DNA from: an uncultured Curtobacterium sp.
GTDB lineage: Bacteria > Actinomycetota > Actinomycetes > Actinomycetales > Microbacteriaceae
Direction of reading: 5' to 3'
NCBI GenBank assembly: GCA_913778205.1
Contig: CAJYUW010000024.1
Location: 124,001-188,000, forward strand
DNA length: 64,000 nucleotides
Shown: positions 26,090 to 34,579 of the stretch, piece after piece
Numbering within the stretch: the first letter of the stretch is position 1
How the letters are laid out: the number at the start of each line of letters is the position of its first letter
The notes under the pieces: generated by a model
What the model saw: the letters and a program-made list of their open reading frames with translations, nothing else
Databases searched by the model: none
What the model was told of the DNA's origin: nothing
Made by a program: the position numbers and the translations under genes

Positions 26090-27418
26090 GTGACGCGTAT
26101 CGCCAGCCACCGCCGCCCCTTCCGAATGCGCCTCGCCGTGACCGGTCTGGTCGTCGCGGGCCTCCTGGGCACCGTCGTGCTGGACGCTCCGACGGCCCAG
26201 GCCAAGAGCTACCCCTCGTGGGAGGACGTCCTCGCAGCCCGCGGCAAGGAGTCCGACAAGCAGCAGCAGATCACCGAGATCCGCGGGATCATCGACGGAC
26301 TCTCCGACGACCTCGAGGCGGCCCAGGCCGAGGCCGAGCGTCTCGGCGAGGACTTCTTCAGGGCCCAGACCGCCGCGAACCGGGCCGCCGAGAAGGAGCA
26401 GCGGCTCCGAGCCGACGCCGAGGAGCACGCCGAGACCGCCGAGCAGAGTGCCGCACAGGCCGGTCAGCTGGCCGCGCAGATGGCACGCTCGGGCGGCGCC
26501 GACGTCACCGCGTCCGTGGTCGGGAACGACCAGGACGCCTCCGACCTCCTCTACAACCTCGGCGCGCTGAGCAAGCTGTCCGAGCAGGCCGAACGCGTCG
26601 AGGCCGCAGCCTCCGCGGACGCCTCGGTGGCACGGTCGCTCACCGCCCAGGCCGACCGCGCCGCGGAACGACTCGACGAGCTCGCGACGGAGGCGCAGGA
26701 GCGCATGGAGGTCGCGCAGCGGGCGTCGGACCAGGTGCAGACCGCGTACGACGAGCAGCAGGAGCACAAGGCACGGCTCGACGCCCAGCTCGCCACCCTG
26801 ACGTCGGGGCGCGTCCGGTCCGAGAAGGAGTTCGCCCAGGGCGAGGCGGTCCGGAAGGCAGCCGAGGAGAAGGCTGCCCGTGAGGCCGCGGCCCGGGCCG
26901 CAGCAGCCGCTGCCGCCGCCGCTGCGGCGAACAGCGGCGGCGGGTCGTCCGGCGGCGCCCCGGGCCCCAGCGGCGGGTCGTCGGGCGGTGCGGTCGGCTC
27001 CGGCTCCGGCACCGGTTGGGTCCGTCCGGGCGGCGGGTACGTCATCAGTCCGTTCGGCTACCGCGTCAACCCGTACACGGGCGCCTACGCGCTGCACCAG
27101 GGCACCGACCTCACCAGTGGTTGCTCGACACCGATCGTCGCCGCGGCCGGCGGCACCGTCGAGTACGTCGGGTGGTACGGCGGCTACGGCAACTACGTGC
27201 GGATCGACCACGGCGGCGGGGTGAAGACCGCCTACGGGCACATCGTGAACGGCGGGTTCCGAGCCACCGTCGGCCAGCGGGTGAGCGCCGGTCAGCTCGT
27301 CGCCCTGGTCGGGTCGACGGGCAACTCGACGGGTTGCCACCTGCACTTCGAGGTGCACCTCAACGGAGTGCCGTCCGACCCCGTGCCGTTCATGCGGGCG
27401 CGCGGCGTCTCGCTCTGA
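26090..27418 (+). CDS. Secreted M23 peptidoglycan endopeptidase with coiled coil
   Basis: A 442-residue exported protein: signal peptide (1-38), long Ala/Glu-rich coiled coil (about 45-280), a Gly/Ser-rich linker, then a complete M23 LytM domain. Zinc ligands are His336 and Asp340 (HQGTD) and His419 (CHLHFEV). The architecture matches NlpD/EnvC and RipA-associated regulators, but here the metal site is intact, so it is predicted to cut peptide cross-links. GTG start with TAGGGT six bases upstream. Confidence 0.93.
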   Translation: MTRIASHRRPFRMRLAVTGLVVAGLLGTVVLDAPTAQAKSYPSWEDVLAARGKESDKQQQITEIRGIIDGLSDDLEAAQAEAERLGEDFFRAQTAANRAAEKEQRLRADAEEHAETAEQSAAQAGQLAAQMARSGGADVTASVVGNDQDASDLLYNLGALSKLSEQAERVEAAASADASVARSLTAQADRAAERLDELATEAQERMEVAQRASDQVQTAYDEQQEHKARLDAQLATLTSGRVRSEKEFAQGEAVRKAAEEKAAREAAARAAAAAAAAAAANSGGGSSGGAPGPSGGSSGGAVGSGSGTGWVRPGGGYVISPFGYRVNPYTGAYALHQGTDLTSGCSTPIVAAAGGTVEYVGWYGGYGNYVRIDHGGGVKTAYGHIVNGGFRATVGQRVSAGQLVALVGSTGNSTGCHLHFEVHLNGVPSDPVPFMRARGVSL

Positions 27419-27569
27419 CCGGCGTCCTGCTTCCCGTGGCCGGGCCCGAAGCCGGACCCTGCCGTGACCGGAGCGACGAGCGGGGCCGTACGGCCGGCGC
27501 GGGCTCCGTGCACGCCCTGCGCGTCGACCAGCGGCACCGACTCCGACCGCTCCGGCGACCGGCCAGGAC

Positions 27570-28010
27570 TCAGCGCACGCGACCCGCTGCGTCCTCGGCC
27601 GCGGACGGGAGTCCGGGGATCTCGACGTCGTTGATCGCGACGTTGACCTCCGTCACCTCGAGCCCCACGAGGTCGGTGACGGCGGCGGCGACCGCGGCGC
27701 GGACGGCGGACGCGACCTCGGTCATCGGCACCGGGTAGTCGACGACGATCGTGACGTCGACGGCGGCCTGGGTCTCGCCGACCTCGACGCGCACGCCCTG
27801 CCCGAGGTCGCTGGACCCGATCGCGTCGCGGATCGCCCCGAACGCCCGGGCGGCGCTCCCGCCGAGTGCGTGCACACCGGGCACGTCGCGGGCCGCGGTG
27901 CCGGCGACCTTCGCCACGACGGCGTCGTCGATGATCGTCCGCCCCCTGGTCGTCCCCTGCGTCGTCGTGCTGCCGGTGGTGCCGTCGACGCGGTCGGTGC
28001 TGGTTGCCAT
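27570..28010 (-). CDS. Asp23/Gls24-family envelope stress protein
   Basis: A 146-residue cytosolic protein of the Asp23 (DUF322) family: TIIDDAVVAKVAGTAARDVPGV and the conserved VEVGETQAAVDVTIVVDYP are typical. Relatives form membrane-attached assemblies under alkaline or envelope stress. ATG 28010 has GGAG six bases upstream. The 150 bases between its end and the M23 gene hold no recognisable feature. Confidence 0.88.
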   Translation of the reverse strand: MATSTDRVDGTTGSTTTQGTTRGRTIIDDAVVAKVAGTAARDVPGVHALGGSAARAFGAIRDAIGSSDLGQGVRVEVGETQAAVDVTIVVDYPVPMTEVASAVRAAVAAAVTDLVGLEVTEVNVAINDVEIPGLPSAAEDAAGRVR

Positions 28011-28095
28011 GGGTGACTCCGTCCTGATCCGGTGCTCCTGGTGGTGCGTCCAGCGAACACCTTGCCACCGAGGCGGGACCGGTAGGTTCGGATCC

Positions 28096-28932
28096 ATGCG
28101 CGTGGCGACCTGGAACGTGAACTCCGTCCGCACCCGAGTGGGGCGGATCGTCGACTGGCTGGTGCGCGAGGACGTCGACGTCCTCGGCATGCAGGAGATC
28201 AAGTGCAAGCCGGAGCAGTTCCCCACCGGGGCGTTCGAGGCCGCCGGCTACCAGGTCGAGGCGCACGGCCTGAACCAGTGGAACGGGGTCGCGTTCGCCA
28301 GCCGCCTGCCGATGGAGGACGTCACGCGCGACTTCCCGGGCCAGCCGGGCTTCCTCAAGGGGCACGAGGGGCCGGAGCTGCCCGTCGAGGCCCGCGCGAT
28401 CGGCGTGACCGTCGACGGCGTGCGCCTGTGGAGCCTCTACGTGCCGAACGGCCGCGAGCTCGGCGACCCGCACTACGCGTACAAGCTCGACTGGCTGGCG
28501 CAGCTCGCCGACCGCACCACGGAGTGGCTCGCCGCGGACCCCGAGCTCCCGCTCGCGCTCATGGGCGACTGGAACGTGGCGCCGCTCGACCAGGACGTCT
28601 GGGACACGGCGGTGTTCGAGGGCGCCACCCACGTGAGCGAGCCCGAGCGCGCCGCGTTCCGGGCGTTCGAGGAGCGCGGACTCCAGGACGTCGTCCGGCC
28701 GATCGTGCCCGACGGCTACACCTACTGGGACTACAAGTCGCTCCGGTTCCCGCGGAACGAGGGCATGCGCATCGACTTCGTGCTCGGCTCGCAGGCGTTC
28801 GCGGACGTCGTGACCGACGCCGCCATCCACCGCGACGAGCGCAAGGGGGACGCGCCGAGCGACCACGTGCCCGTCTCGGTCGACCTCGACCTCGACACGT
28901 CGCTCGACGACGACCGTCCGATGATCTTCTGA
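28096..28932 (+). CDS. xth: Exodeoxyribonuclease III
   Basis: A 278-residue AP endonuclease/3'-5' exonuclease of base-excision repair. Active-site pieces are present: WNVNS (Asn), LGMQEIKC (Glu), YVPNGRELGD, GDWNVAP (Asp, Asn) and SDHVPVS (Asp-His). Length and colinearity are standard. TAGGTT ends seven bases before ATG 28096. Diverges from the Asp23 gene. Confidence 0.95.
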   Translation: MRVATWNVNSVRTRVGRIVDWLVREDVDVLGMQEIKCKPEQFPTGAFEAAGYQVEAHGLNQWNGVAFASRLPMEDVTRDFPGQPGFLKGHEGPELPVEARAIGVTVDGVRLWSLYVPNGRELGDPHYAYKLDWLAQLADRTTEWLAADPELPLALMGDWNVAPLDQDVWDTAVFEGATHVSEPERAAFRAFEERGLQDVVRPIVPDGYTYWDYKSLRFPRNEGMRIDFVLGSQAFADVVTDAAIHRDERKGDAPSDHVPVSVDLDLDTSLDDDRPMIF

Positions 28933-28990
28933 GGGTCGCGCGCCGCCCCGCCGGACGGCGCGTGCACGTCGTGGCCCGGCCGGCCACCTG

Positions 28991-29036
28991 CCGGACGGGA
29001 GGCACTGCGCACTCCCGTCCCGCGCCTCCCGTCCGG
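28991..29036. terminator. Hairpin of the GGGAGGC family
   Basis: Thirteen-base outer arms (28991-29003 and 29024-29036) around a poorly paired centre, between the convergent exonuclease and AEC genes. Confidence 0.65.
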
Positions 29037-29067
29037 CGCGGTCGCCCCGGCAGCTCGCCGCGCGGAC

Positions 29068-29991
29068 CTAGGGGTGCAGCAGCGCGGCGATCGCGACGAG
29101 GACCGGCACCGACCCGACGGTCGTGACGAGCACCACGTCACGTGCCACCGGCACCGCCGCCCCGTACCGCTGCGCGTAGTTGAAGACGTTCTGCGCCGAC
29201 GGCAGCGCCGCGAGCGTGGTGAGCACGAAGACGTCCTGCGCACCGAGGCCGAACACGGACCGCGCGAACACGAACGCCACGGCGGGCATGACCACGAGCT
29301 TGATCGCCGACGCGACCACGACGTCGGTCCGGATCGCGGGGTCGCGCAGCGGCGTCGCACCGTGCAGGCTCATCCCGAACGAGAGCAGCACCACGGGCAC
29401 CGCCGCGGCCCCGACGAGGGAGAACGGCTCGAGGACCGGTGCGGGCAGGTCGAGGTGGAGCGCCGAGCTCGCCAGCCCGACGAGCGACGCGATGATGATC
29501 GGGTTCCGGAACGGCCCGGCGATGCGCCGACCGAGGCTGCCGGACCCGGCGGTGACGGTGTCGAGGACGGTCAGCGCGACCGGTGCGAGCACGATGAGCT
29601 GCAGCAGGATGACCGGCACGACCGCGGTCGCCTGGCCCAGCACGTACACCGCGACCGGCAGGCCGATGTTGTTCGCGTTGACGTAGCTCGACGCCAGGGC
29701 CCCGACCGTCGTCGTCGCGAGCGGCCGCCGGAGCACGACACGGAACACCACCGCCGCGCACGACGCCACCACGAGCGCGCTGACGAGCGAGACCCAGAGC
29801 ACCGGGGACAGCAGCGCGCCGATGTCGGCCGACGCGATGGTGTGGAAGAGCAGGCACGGCATGAGCACGAAGAAGGCGAGCCGGCTCATCACGAACTGGG
29901 CGTGCGGGCCGAGCAGGCCGGTCCGACCCACCGCGTACCCGGCGGCGATGATCGCGCCGATGATCGCGAACCCCGTCAAGACGCCACCCAT
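29068..29991 (-). CDS. AEC-family (auxin-efflux-carrier-like) transporter
   Basis: About 307 residues with ten predicted membrane helices in two five-helix halves. SSYVNANNIGLPVAVYVLG in the fourth helix and ALPSAQNVFNYAQRYG near the C-terminus are the family's paired conserved segments. Substrates of bacterial members include malate and malonate. CAGGAT ends seven bases before ATG 29991; the in-frame ATG at 30000 is an alternative. Confidence 0.88.
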   Translation of the reverse strand: MGGVLTGFAIIGAIIAAGYAVGRTGLLGPHAQFVMSRLAFFVLMPCLLFHTIASADIGALLSPVLWVSLVSALVVASCAAVVFRVVLRRPLATTTVGALASSYVNANNIGLPVAVYVLGQATAVVPVILLQLIVLAPVALTVLDTVTAGSGSLGRRIAGPFRNPIIIASLVGLASSALHLDLPAPVLEPFSLVGAAAVPVVLLSFGMSLHGATPLRDPAIRTDVVVASAIKLVVMPAVAFVFARSVFGLGAQDVFVLTTLAALPSAQNVFNYAQRYGAAVPVARDVVLVTTVGSVPVLVAIAALLHP

Positions 29992-30072
29992 CCCGACCAT
30001 CCTGGCACCCGGGCTCCATGTGACGTCGTACAGCCGGGAAATGCAGACGCATCGATTACCGTTGACGGCACC

Positions 30073-30660
30073 ATGACCTCGCAGACGCTCACCCGCTCGA
30101 CCGACTCCAGCCAGCCCCTCGTGCCGCTCCTCGAGGAACGGTGGAGCCCGCGCTCCTACGACGAGACCGTCACCATCGACGACGCCGCGTTCGACGCGCT
30201 CCTCGAGGCGGCGCGCTGGGCACCCTCGGCCATGAACCACCAGCCGCGCCGCTTCATCGCGGGCCGTCGGGGCAGCGAGACCTTCCGGAAGATCAACGAG
30301 AACCTGCTCGGCTTCAACGCCGCGTGGGCGTTCCGTGCCAGCGCGCTCGTGGTCGGCGTGCTCGAGACCGTGACCGAGGACGGCGAGGAGCGCCCCTTCG
30401 CGCAGTACGACCTCGGCCAGTCGCTCGCCGCGCTGACGGTCCAGGCCCACGCCGAGGGACTCCACGTGCACCAGATGGCGGGCATCGACGCCGAGGGCCT
30501 GCGCGCCGCGTTCGACCTGCCGGAGCGCTTCCTGCCGTACACCGTGTCGGCCGTCGGCACCGTGGCCGACCCGTCCCAGCTCGACGACCAGGCCGCCGAG
30601 CGCGAGGTCGCTCCGCGGACGCGCCTGCCGCTCGACGAGGTCGTCCTCGTCAAGGAGTAG
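30073..30660 (+). CDS. Nitroreductase-family flavoprotein
   Basis: A 195-residue FMN enzyme: RWSPRSYD, ARWAPSAMNHQPRRFI (FMN phosphate contact), DLGQSLAALTVQAHAEGL and the C-terminal VGTV segment are family hallmarks. Physiological substrate unknown (quinones, nitroaromatics or flavin). Faces away from the AEC gene; TACCGT lies ten bases before the ATG, so its leader is short. Confidence 0.9.
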   Translation: MTSQTLTRSTDSSQPLVPLLEERWSPRSYDETVTIDDAAFDALLEAARWAPSAMNHQPRRFIAGRRGSETFRKINENLLGFNAAWAFRASALVVGVLETVTEDGEERPFAQYDLGQSLAALTVQAHAEGLHVHQMAGIDAEGLRAAFDLPERFLPYTVSAVGTVADPSQLDDQAAEREVAPRTRLPLDEVVLVKE

Positions 30661-30686
30661 CCGACCGCTGCGCCGACGTCGTCACG

Positions 30687-30714
30687 ACGGCCGGGTCCTC
30701 CGGGGCCCGGCCGT
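30687..30714. terminator. Hairpin after the nitroreductase gene
   Basis: ACGGCCGGG and CCCGGCCGT arms around a ten-base loop, 27 bases past the stop. Confidence 0.6.
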
Positions 30715-30806
30715 CGCCGTGCGAGCGCATCCGCTGCTCGCGCGGCCCCGTCCGTGACCCGTCACGCGCGGCCTCCGGTCGGCCGGCCTCTGGCAGGATC
30801 GGAGCC

Positions 30807-31565
30807 ATGACCACGCCCCGCCTCGTCGCGTTCGACCTGGACGACACCCTCGCCCCGTCGAAGTCGCCCCTCGACCCCCGCATGCTCGAGACCTTCGCGT
30901 CCCTGCTCGAGGTCGTCCCGGTCGCCGTGATCTCGGGCGGCAACTTCCACCAGTTCGAGCAGCAGCTCGTCACACCGCTGGCGGACCGCGACGGCCTGAC
31001 CCTCGACGACCTCCACCTCATGCCGACCTGCGGCACGCGTTACTACCGCTGGCAGGACGGCGGCTGGGCGCTGCAGTACGCCGAGGACCTCACGGCGGAC
31101 GAGAAGTCCCGTGCGCTCGCGGCCGTCGAGGAGCAGGCGAAGCGGGCCGGCTACTGGGAGGCGGAGACCTGGGGGGACATCCTCGAGGACCGCGGCTCCC
31201 AGATCACGTTCTCCGCGCTCGGCCAGGCCGCTCCGGTCGACGCCAAGAAGCAGTGGGACCCGACCGGCGAGAAGAAGGACCACCTCCGCCGGCTCGTCCA
31301 GGAACAGCTCCCCGACCTCGAGGTCCGGTCCGGCGGTTCGACGAGCATCGACATCACCCGCAAGGGCATCGACAAGGCCTACGGCATGCGTCGCCTCGCG
31401 GAGCTCACGGGCATCGCGCTCGACGACGTGCTCTTCGTCGGCGACCGGCTCGACCCGGAGGGCAACGACTACCCGGTGAGGGCGCTCGGGGTCCCCTGCC
31501 ACGCGGTGGCGGGCTGGGAGGACACCGACGCGTTCCTCACGGAGCTCATCCCGACGCTGCGCTGA
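30807..31565 (+). CDS. HAD-IIB family phosphatase, phosphomannomutase-like
   Basis: A 252-residue Cof-type HAD hydrolase. Motif I is AFDLDDTLA, motif II AVISGGN, the lysine lies in GIDKAYGM and motif IV is LFVGDRLDPEGNDY. The GSTSIDITRKGIDKAYG segment resembles eukaryotic-type phosphomannomutase and sucrose-phosphatase relatives; a sugar-phosphate substrate is likely. CAGGAT ends seven bases before the ATG. Confidence 0.88.
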   Translation: MTTPRLVAFDLDDTLAPSKSPLDPRMLETFASLLEVVPVAVISGGNFHQFEQQLVTPLADRDGLTLDDLHLMPTCGTRYYRWQDGGWALQYAEDLTADEKSRALAAVEEQAKRAGYWEAETWGDILEDRGSQITFSALGQAAPVDAKKQWDPTGEKKDHLRRLVQEQLPDLEVRSGGSTSIDITRKGIDKAYGMRRLAELTGIALDDVLFVGDRLDPEGNDYPVRALGVPCHAVAGWEDTDAFLTELIPTLR

Positions 31566-31570
31566 CGTGC

Positions 31571-31628
31571 ACCGGGACGGACGGGAGGCCCGTGGCGGGT
31601 CCGCCACGGGCCTCCCGTCCGTCCCGGT
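31571..31628. terminator. 58-bp hairpin with perfect 28-base arms
   Basis: The longest member of the GGGAGGC family: arms 31571-31598 and 31601-31628, two-base loop. Between convergent HAD and trpF genes; should stop transcription from both sides. Confidence 0.85.
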
Positions 31629-31669
31629 GGTCGCGTCCCGCGCCCGGCGGACGAGCCGCCGGTCGGCGG

Positions 31670-32293
31670 TCAGGGGATGCTGCGGACCGCCTCGACGAAC
31701 GCGCGGATCTTCGCGGCGTCCTTGACGCCGCGCTCGGACTCCACGCCGCTCGAGACGTCCACCCCGTCGGGGTCGAGCGCCTCGACCGCCGCGACGACGT
31801 TCGCCGGGGTGAGCCCGCCCGCGAGGATCCAGGCCTCGTCGACCTTGCCGGCGATCGTCGCGGGGTCGACCAGCCGTCCGCTGCCGGGGACCGCGGCGTC
31901 GAGCAGGAGCAGGTCGTGGTCGAACGCGGCGCGCTGCTCGGGGGTCTCGCGCAGGTAGTCCTCGGTGCTGACGGCACGGATCGTGAAGAACCCGGCGTCG
32001 CGCGCACGGGCGAAGTCGGACGCCGACTCCCCGCCGTGCAGCTGCAGGGTCGTGAGCCCGACCGCCGAGGCGATCCCGACGACCTCGTCGATCTGCTGGT
32101 CGCGGAAGACCCCCACGGCGTCGATGCCCTCCGGCACCCGCTCGACGAGCTCCTTCGCGAGGTCGGCCGACACCGTGCGCGGACTGCCGGCGGCGAAGAC
32201 GAACCCGACCGCATCGGCACCGGCGTCCACGGCGGCGTCCACCGTCTCGGGGGTGGAGAGTCCGCAGATCTTGATCCAGCGCTGGTCGGTCAT
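31670..32293 (-). CDS. trpF: Phosphoribosylanthranilate isomerase
   Basis: A 207-residue TIM barrel of tryptophan synthesis. KICGLSTPETV carries the catalytic Cys, LQLHGGES and ILAGGLTPANV the phosphate-binding loops, and VDVSSGVES the last strand. No other trp gene is adjacent, which is usual for actinobacteria with a scattered trpF or a PriA substitute. CAGGAT ends seven bases before ATG 32293; an in-frame ATG at 32302 overlaps that box and is unlikely. Confidence 0.92.
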   Translation of the reverse strand: MTDQRWIKICGLSTPETVDAAVDAGADAVGFVFAAGSPRTVSADLAKELVERVPEGIDAVGVFRDQQIDEVVGIASAVGLTTLQLHGGESASDFARARDAGFFTIRAVSTEDYLRETPEQRAAFDHDLLLLDAAVPGSGRLVDPATIAGKVDEAWILAGGLTPANVVAAVEALDPDGVDVSSGVESERGVKDAAKIRAFVEAVRSIP

Positions 32294-32336
32294 GCCGTCC
32301 ATCCTGCCAGGGAGCACAGGTGCGGTCGCACCCGCG

Positions 32337-33395
32337 TCAGTGCAGCATGCCCGCCAGGTAGGACGCACCGCACGCGGCGAGGAGGCCGAACATCGCGAAC
32401 GCGCCGAGGAGCACGTTCCGGCGGCGCCACCGCTTCACGGGGTCGAAGGTGCCGCGCTTCGCGTGCCGACGTGCGGCGCGGTGCAGCCTGTGGGCGCGCA
32501 GGTGCTGCGTCCGCTCCGGGCCCAGCGGCACCGGCCCGGTGATCTGCGTGGAGCCGCCACGCAGCGCGTTCGCGACGACCACGGCGGTCGGTCGACGATC
32601 GGGGTCGCGGGCGGTCATGCGCTCGAGGAGGTCGTGCCACTCCGTCGCCAGGGAGTCGGGGATCTCCGGGTCCCGCCGCAGCCGGGCGAGCGCCGCCTCG
32701 ATGAGCGTCCCGGAGTACTCCTGCTTGCCGGTGAGCGCCTCGAGCAGGACGAGCCCGAGTGAGTAGACGTCGGTCGCGAACCCGATGGGTTCCCCGGCGA
32801 CCTGCTCCGGGCTGAGGTAGGCGGCGGTGCCGATGATGGTGCCGTCGTTCGTGAGCCGCGACCCGTCGACGAAGTGTGCGACGCCGAAGTCGGTCAGCTT
32901 CACGGTCCGCGCGAACCCGGAGGAGCCCTCGTCGCTGATCAGGATGTTCGCCGGCTTGACGTCCCGGTGGACGATGCCGCGCGAGTGCACGTAGGCGAGG
33001 GCGTCGGCGAGCTGGGCTCCGAGGTCCGCCACCTCGTAGTTGTGCAGCGCCCCCTCGGCGAGGCGGCGCAGCAGCGTCGTGTCGGCGATGAGCTCCATCA
33101 CGATGAAGCGGTGCGGACCGTCCTCGAAGTCGTGGGTCCCGGCGTCGTAGAGCGGGATCAGCCCCGGGTGCGACAGCATGCTGAGCAGCCGGATCTCGCG
33201 CTCCTGGCGGACCCGGTCGGCGGTCGTCATGGTGTCCGGCGTCGCGAAGAGCTTGACGGCGACGAGGCGGTAGGTGTGCTCGTCCCGTGCCTCGTACACG
33301 GTGCCCATGCCGCCGGTCCCGATGAGCCGCACGAGACGGTAGCGGCCAGCGAGGACGGTCTCCGCCCTGGGGCTGTCCAACAGGGTCATGTGCAC
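32337..33395 (-). CDS. Membrane Ser/Thr protein kinase
   Basis: A 352-residue Hanks-type kinase. GTGGMGTVY is the glycine loop, Lys48 (AVKLF) the ATP anchor, HRDVKPAN the catalytic loop (Asp145) and DFG 169-171 the metal site. After the kinase domain comes a basic juxtamembrane stretch and one membrane helix (about 330-348) with only a few outer residues, so no PASTA sensor. GTG 33395 or ATG 33389. Targets unknown. Confidence 0.92.
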   Translation of the reverse strand: MHMTLLDSPRAETVLAGRYRLVRLIGTGGMGTVYEARDEHTYRLVAVKLFATPDTMTTADRVRQEREIRLLSMLSHPGLIPLYDAGTHDFEDGPHRFIVMELIADTTLLRRLAEGALHNYEVADLGAQLADALAYVHSRGIVHRDVKPANILISDEGSSGFARTVKLTDFGVAHFVDGSRLTNDGTIIGTAAYLSPEQVAGEPIGFATDVYSLGLVLLEALTGKQEYSGTLIEAALARLRRDPEIPDSLATEWHDLLERMTARDPDRRPTAVVVANALRGGSTQITGPVPLGPERTQHLRAHRLHRAARRHAKRGTFDPVKRWRRRNVLLGAFAMFGLLAACGASYLAGMLH

Positions 33396-33583
33396 GTCGT
33401 TCCGTCGGGAGTCGGTGGGCGCGGGTTGCCAGCTGTGTGACTCACCCGCTACGGTACGCGCCCGCGTCCGATCCCGCGGGCCCGTTACGACATCGTGATG
33501 CCCGTACTTCCCTGTGCCGACGGGGATGCACGCCGTGTAGGCATGACGACATCGAGTGACCGTTCATGCGCAAGGAGGACACG

Positions 33584-33787
33584 ATGGCGTTGTCGAAGGG
33601 CGACGAGGTGCACTGGAACACCTCGCAGGGCAGGACGACCGGCAAGCTGGTCGAGAAGAAGACCAAGGACTTCACGTTCGAGGGTCAGGACTTCAAGCCG
33701 GAGGACGGCGACCCGTACTGGATCGTCGAGTCGGAGAAGTCGGGGAACAAGGCGGCCCACAAGGAGTCGGCGCTGAAGAAGGCCTGA
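33584..33787 (+). CDS. Small Tudor-like protein (hypervirulence-associated family)
   Basis: A 67-residue protein beginning MALSKGDEVHWNTSQGRTTG, with KGDxVxWxxxxGxxxGxV typical of the HVA1/DUF2945 Tudor-like family, and a Lys-rich tail. Its AAGGAGG at 33572-33578 is five bases from the ATG, the strongest ribosome binding site in the window, implying high expression. Family function is not established. Confidence 0.85.
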   Translation: MALSKGDEVHWNTSQGRTTGKLVEKKTKDFTFEGQDFKPEDGDPYWIVESEKSGNKAAHKESALKKA

Positions 33788-33805
33788 CCCGGGGTCCCGC
33801 CCGGT

Positions 33806-34528
33806 TCAGTCGCCGGCCGGGGTGGCGCGGCGCCGACCGCGACCGCCCTGGCCGGCACGCTCGGCCCGGCCGGCACGCTCGGCCCGGGCACGGCGGATCC
33901 GGCGCGCGACGAACGTCACCACGACGACCGCGATCACCACGTAGAGCACCCGGTCGATCCACTCGGTGTACTGCTCGACCCGGTCGTACTGGGTCCCGAA
34001 CGCGGCTCCGAGCAGCACGAGCGCGCCGTTCCAGATGCCGCTCGCGACGATCGTGAACACCGAGAAGGTCCCCAGGGGCATCCGGTCGGCCCCGGCCGGC
34101 AGCGAGATGAGGCTGCGGACGATCGGCACGAACCGCCCGAAGAAGACCGCGCTCCGGCCGTGCCGGTGGAACCAGTCGGCGGCCTTGCGGAAGTCGTCCT
34201 CGTCGACGAGCGGGAGCCTGCCGAGCAGCCGGACGGTCCGCTCGAACCCGATCACGGCACCGAGCCAGTAGAGCACCAGCGCGCCGAGGTACGACCCGAG
34301 CGTGGCGGCGACGAGCACGAGGACGAGGTTCATCCGCCCTGCGCCCGCGAGGAAGCCGGCGAGCGGCAGGATCACCTCGGAGGGGATCGGCGGGAACACC
34401 GTCTCGACGAAGAGCAAGAGCGCGACGCCCCACTCCCCGAGTGCGTCGATGAGCTGCAGGACGAGTCCGGACAGCCCGCCCGTGTCGGGGTCGGCGGCGG
34501 CCACGGGGCGGAGCAGGGCAGTCGTCAT
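33806..34528 (-). CDS. DedA-family membrane protein
   Basis: A 240-residue VTT/DedA protein: LLLFVETVFPPIPSEVILPLAGF, GSYLGALVLYWLGAVIG and GRFVPIVRSLISLPAG are the conserved segments, including the Arg of the re-entrant loop. Family members recycle lipid carriers such as undecaprenyl phosphate. Predicted to have five or six helices and a basic tail. Same strand as the ROK gene 51 bases upstream, possibly co-transcribed. Confidence 0.92.
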   Translation of the reverse strand: MTTALLRPVAAADPDTGGLSGLVLQLIDALGEWGVALLLFVETVFPPIPSEVILPLAGFLAGAGRMNLVLVLVAATLGSYLGALVLYWLGAVIGFERTVRLLGRLPLVDEDDFRKAADWFHRHGRSAVFFGRFVPIVRSLISLPAGADRMPLGTFSVFTIVASGIWNGALVLLGAAFGTQYDRVEQYTEWIDRVLYVVIAVVVVTFVARRIRRARAERAGRAERAGQGGRGRRRATPAGD

Positions 34529-34579
34529 CGTCCGATCATCCCTGAGTGCCCTGTCAGACCGTGGCGCGCTCCCTGAGTG

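Noticed and set aside
33442-33675. Minus-strand frame opposite the Tudor-like gene
   Set aside because: Lies antisense to a conserved small gene with the strongest ribosome binding site in the window.
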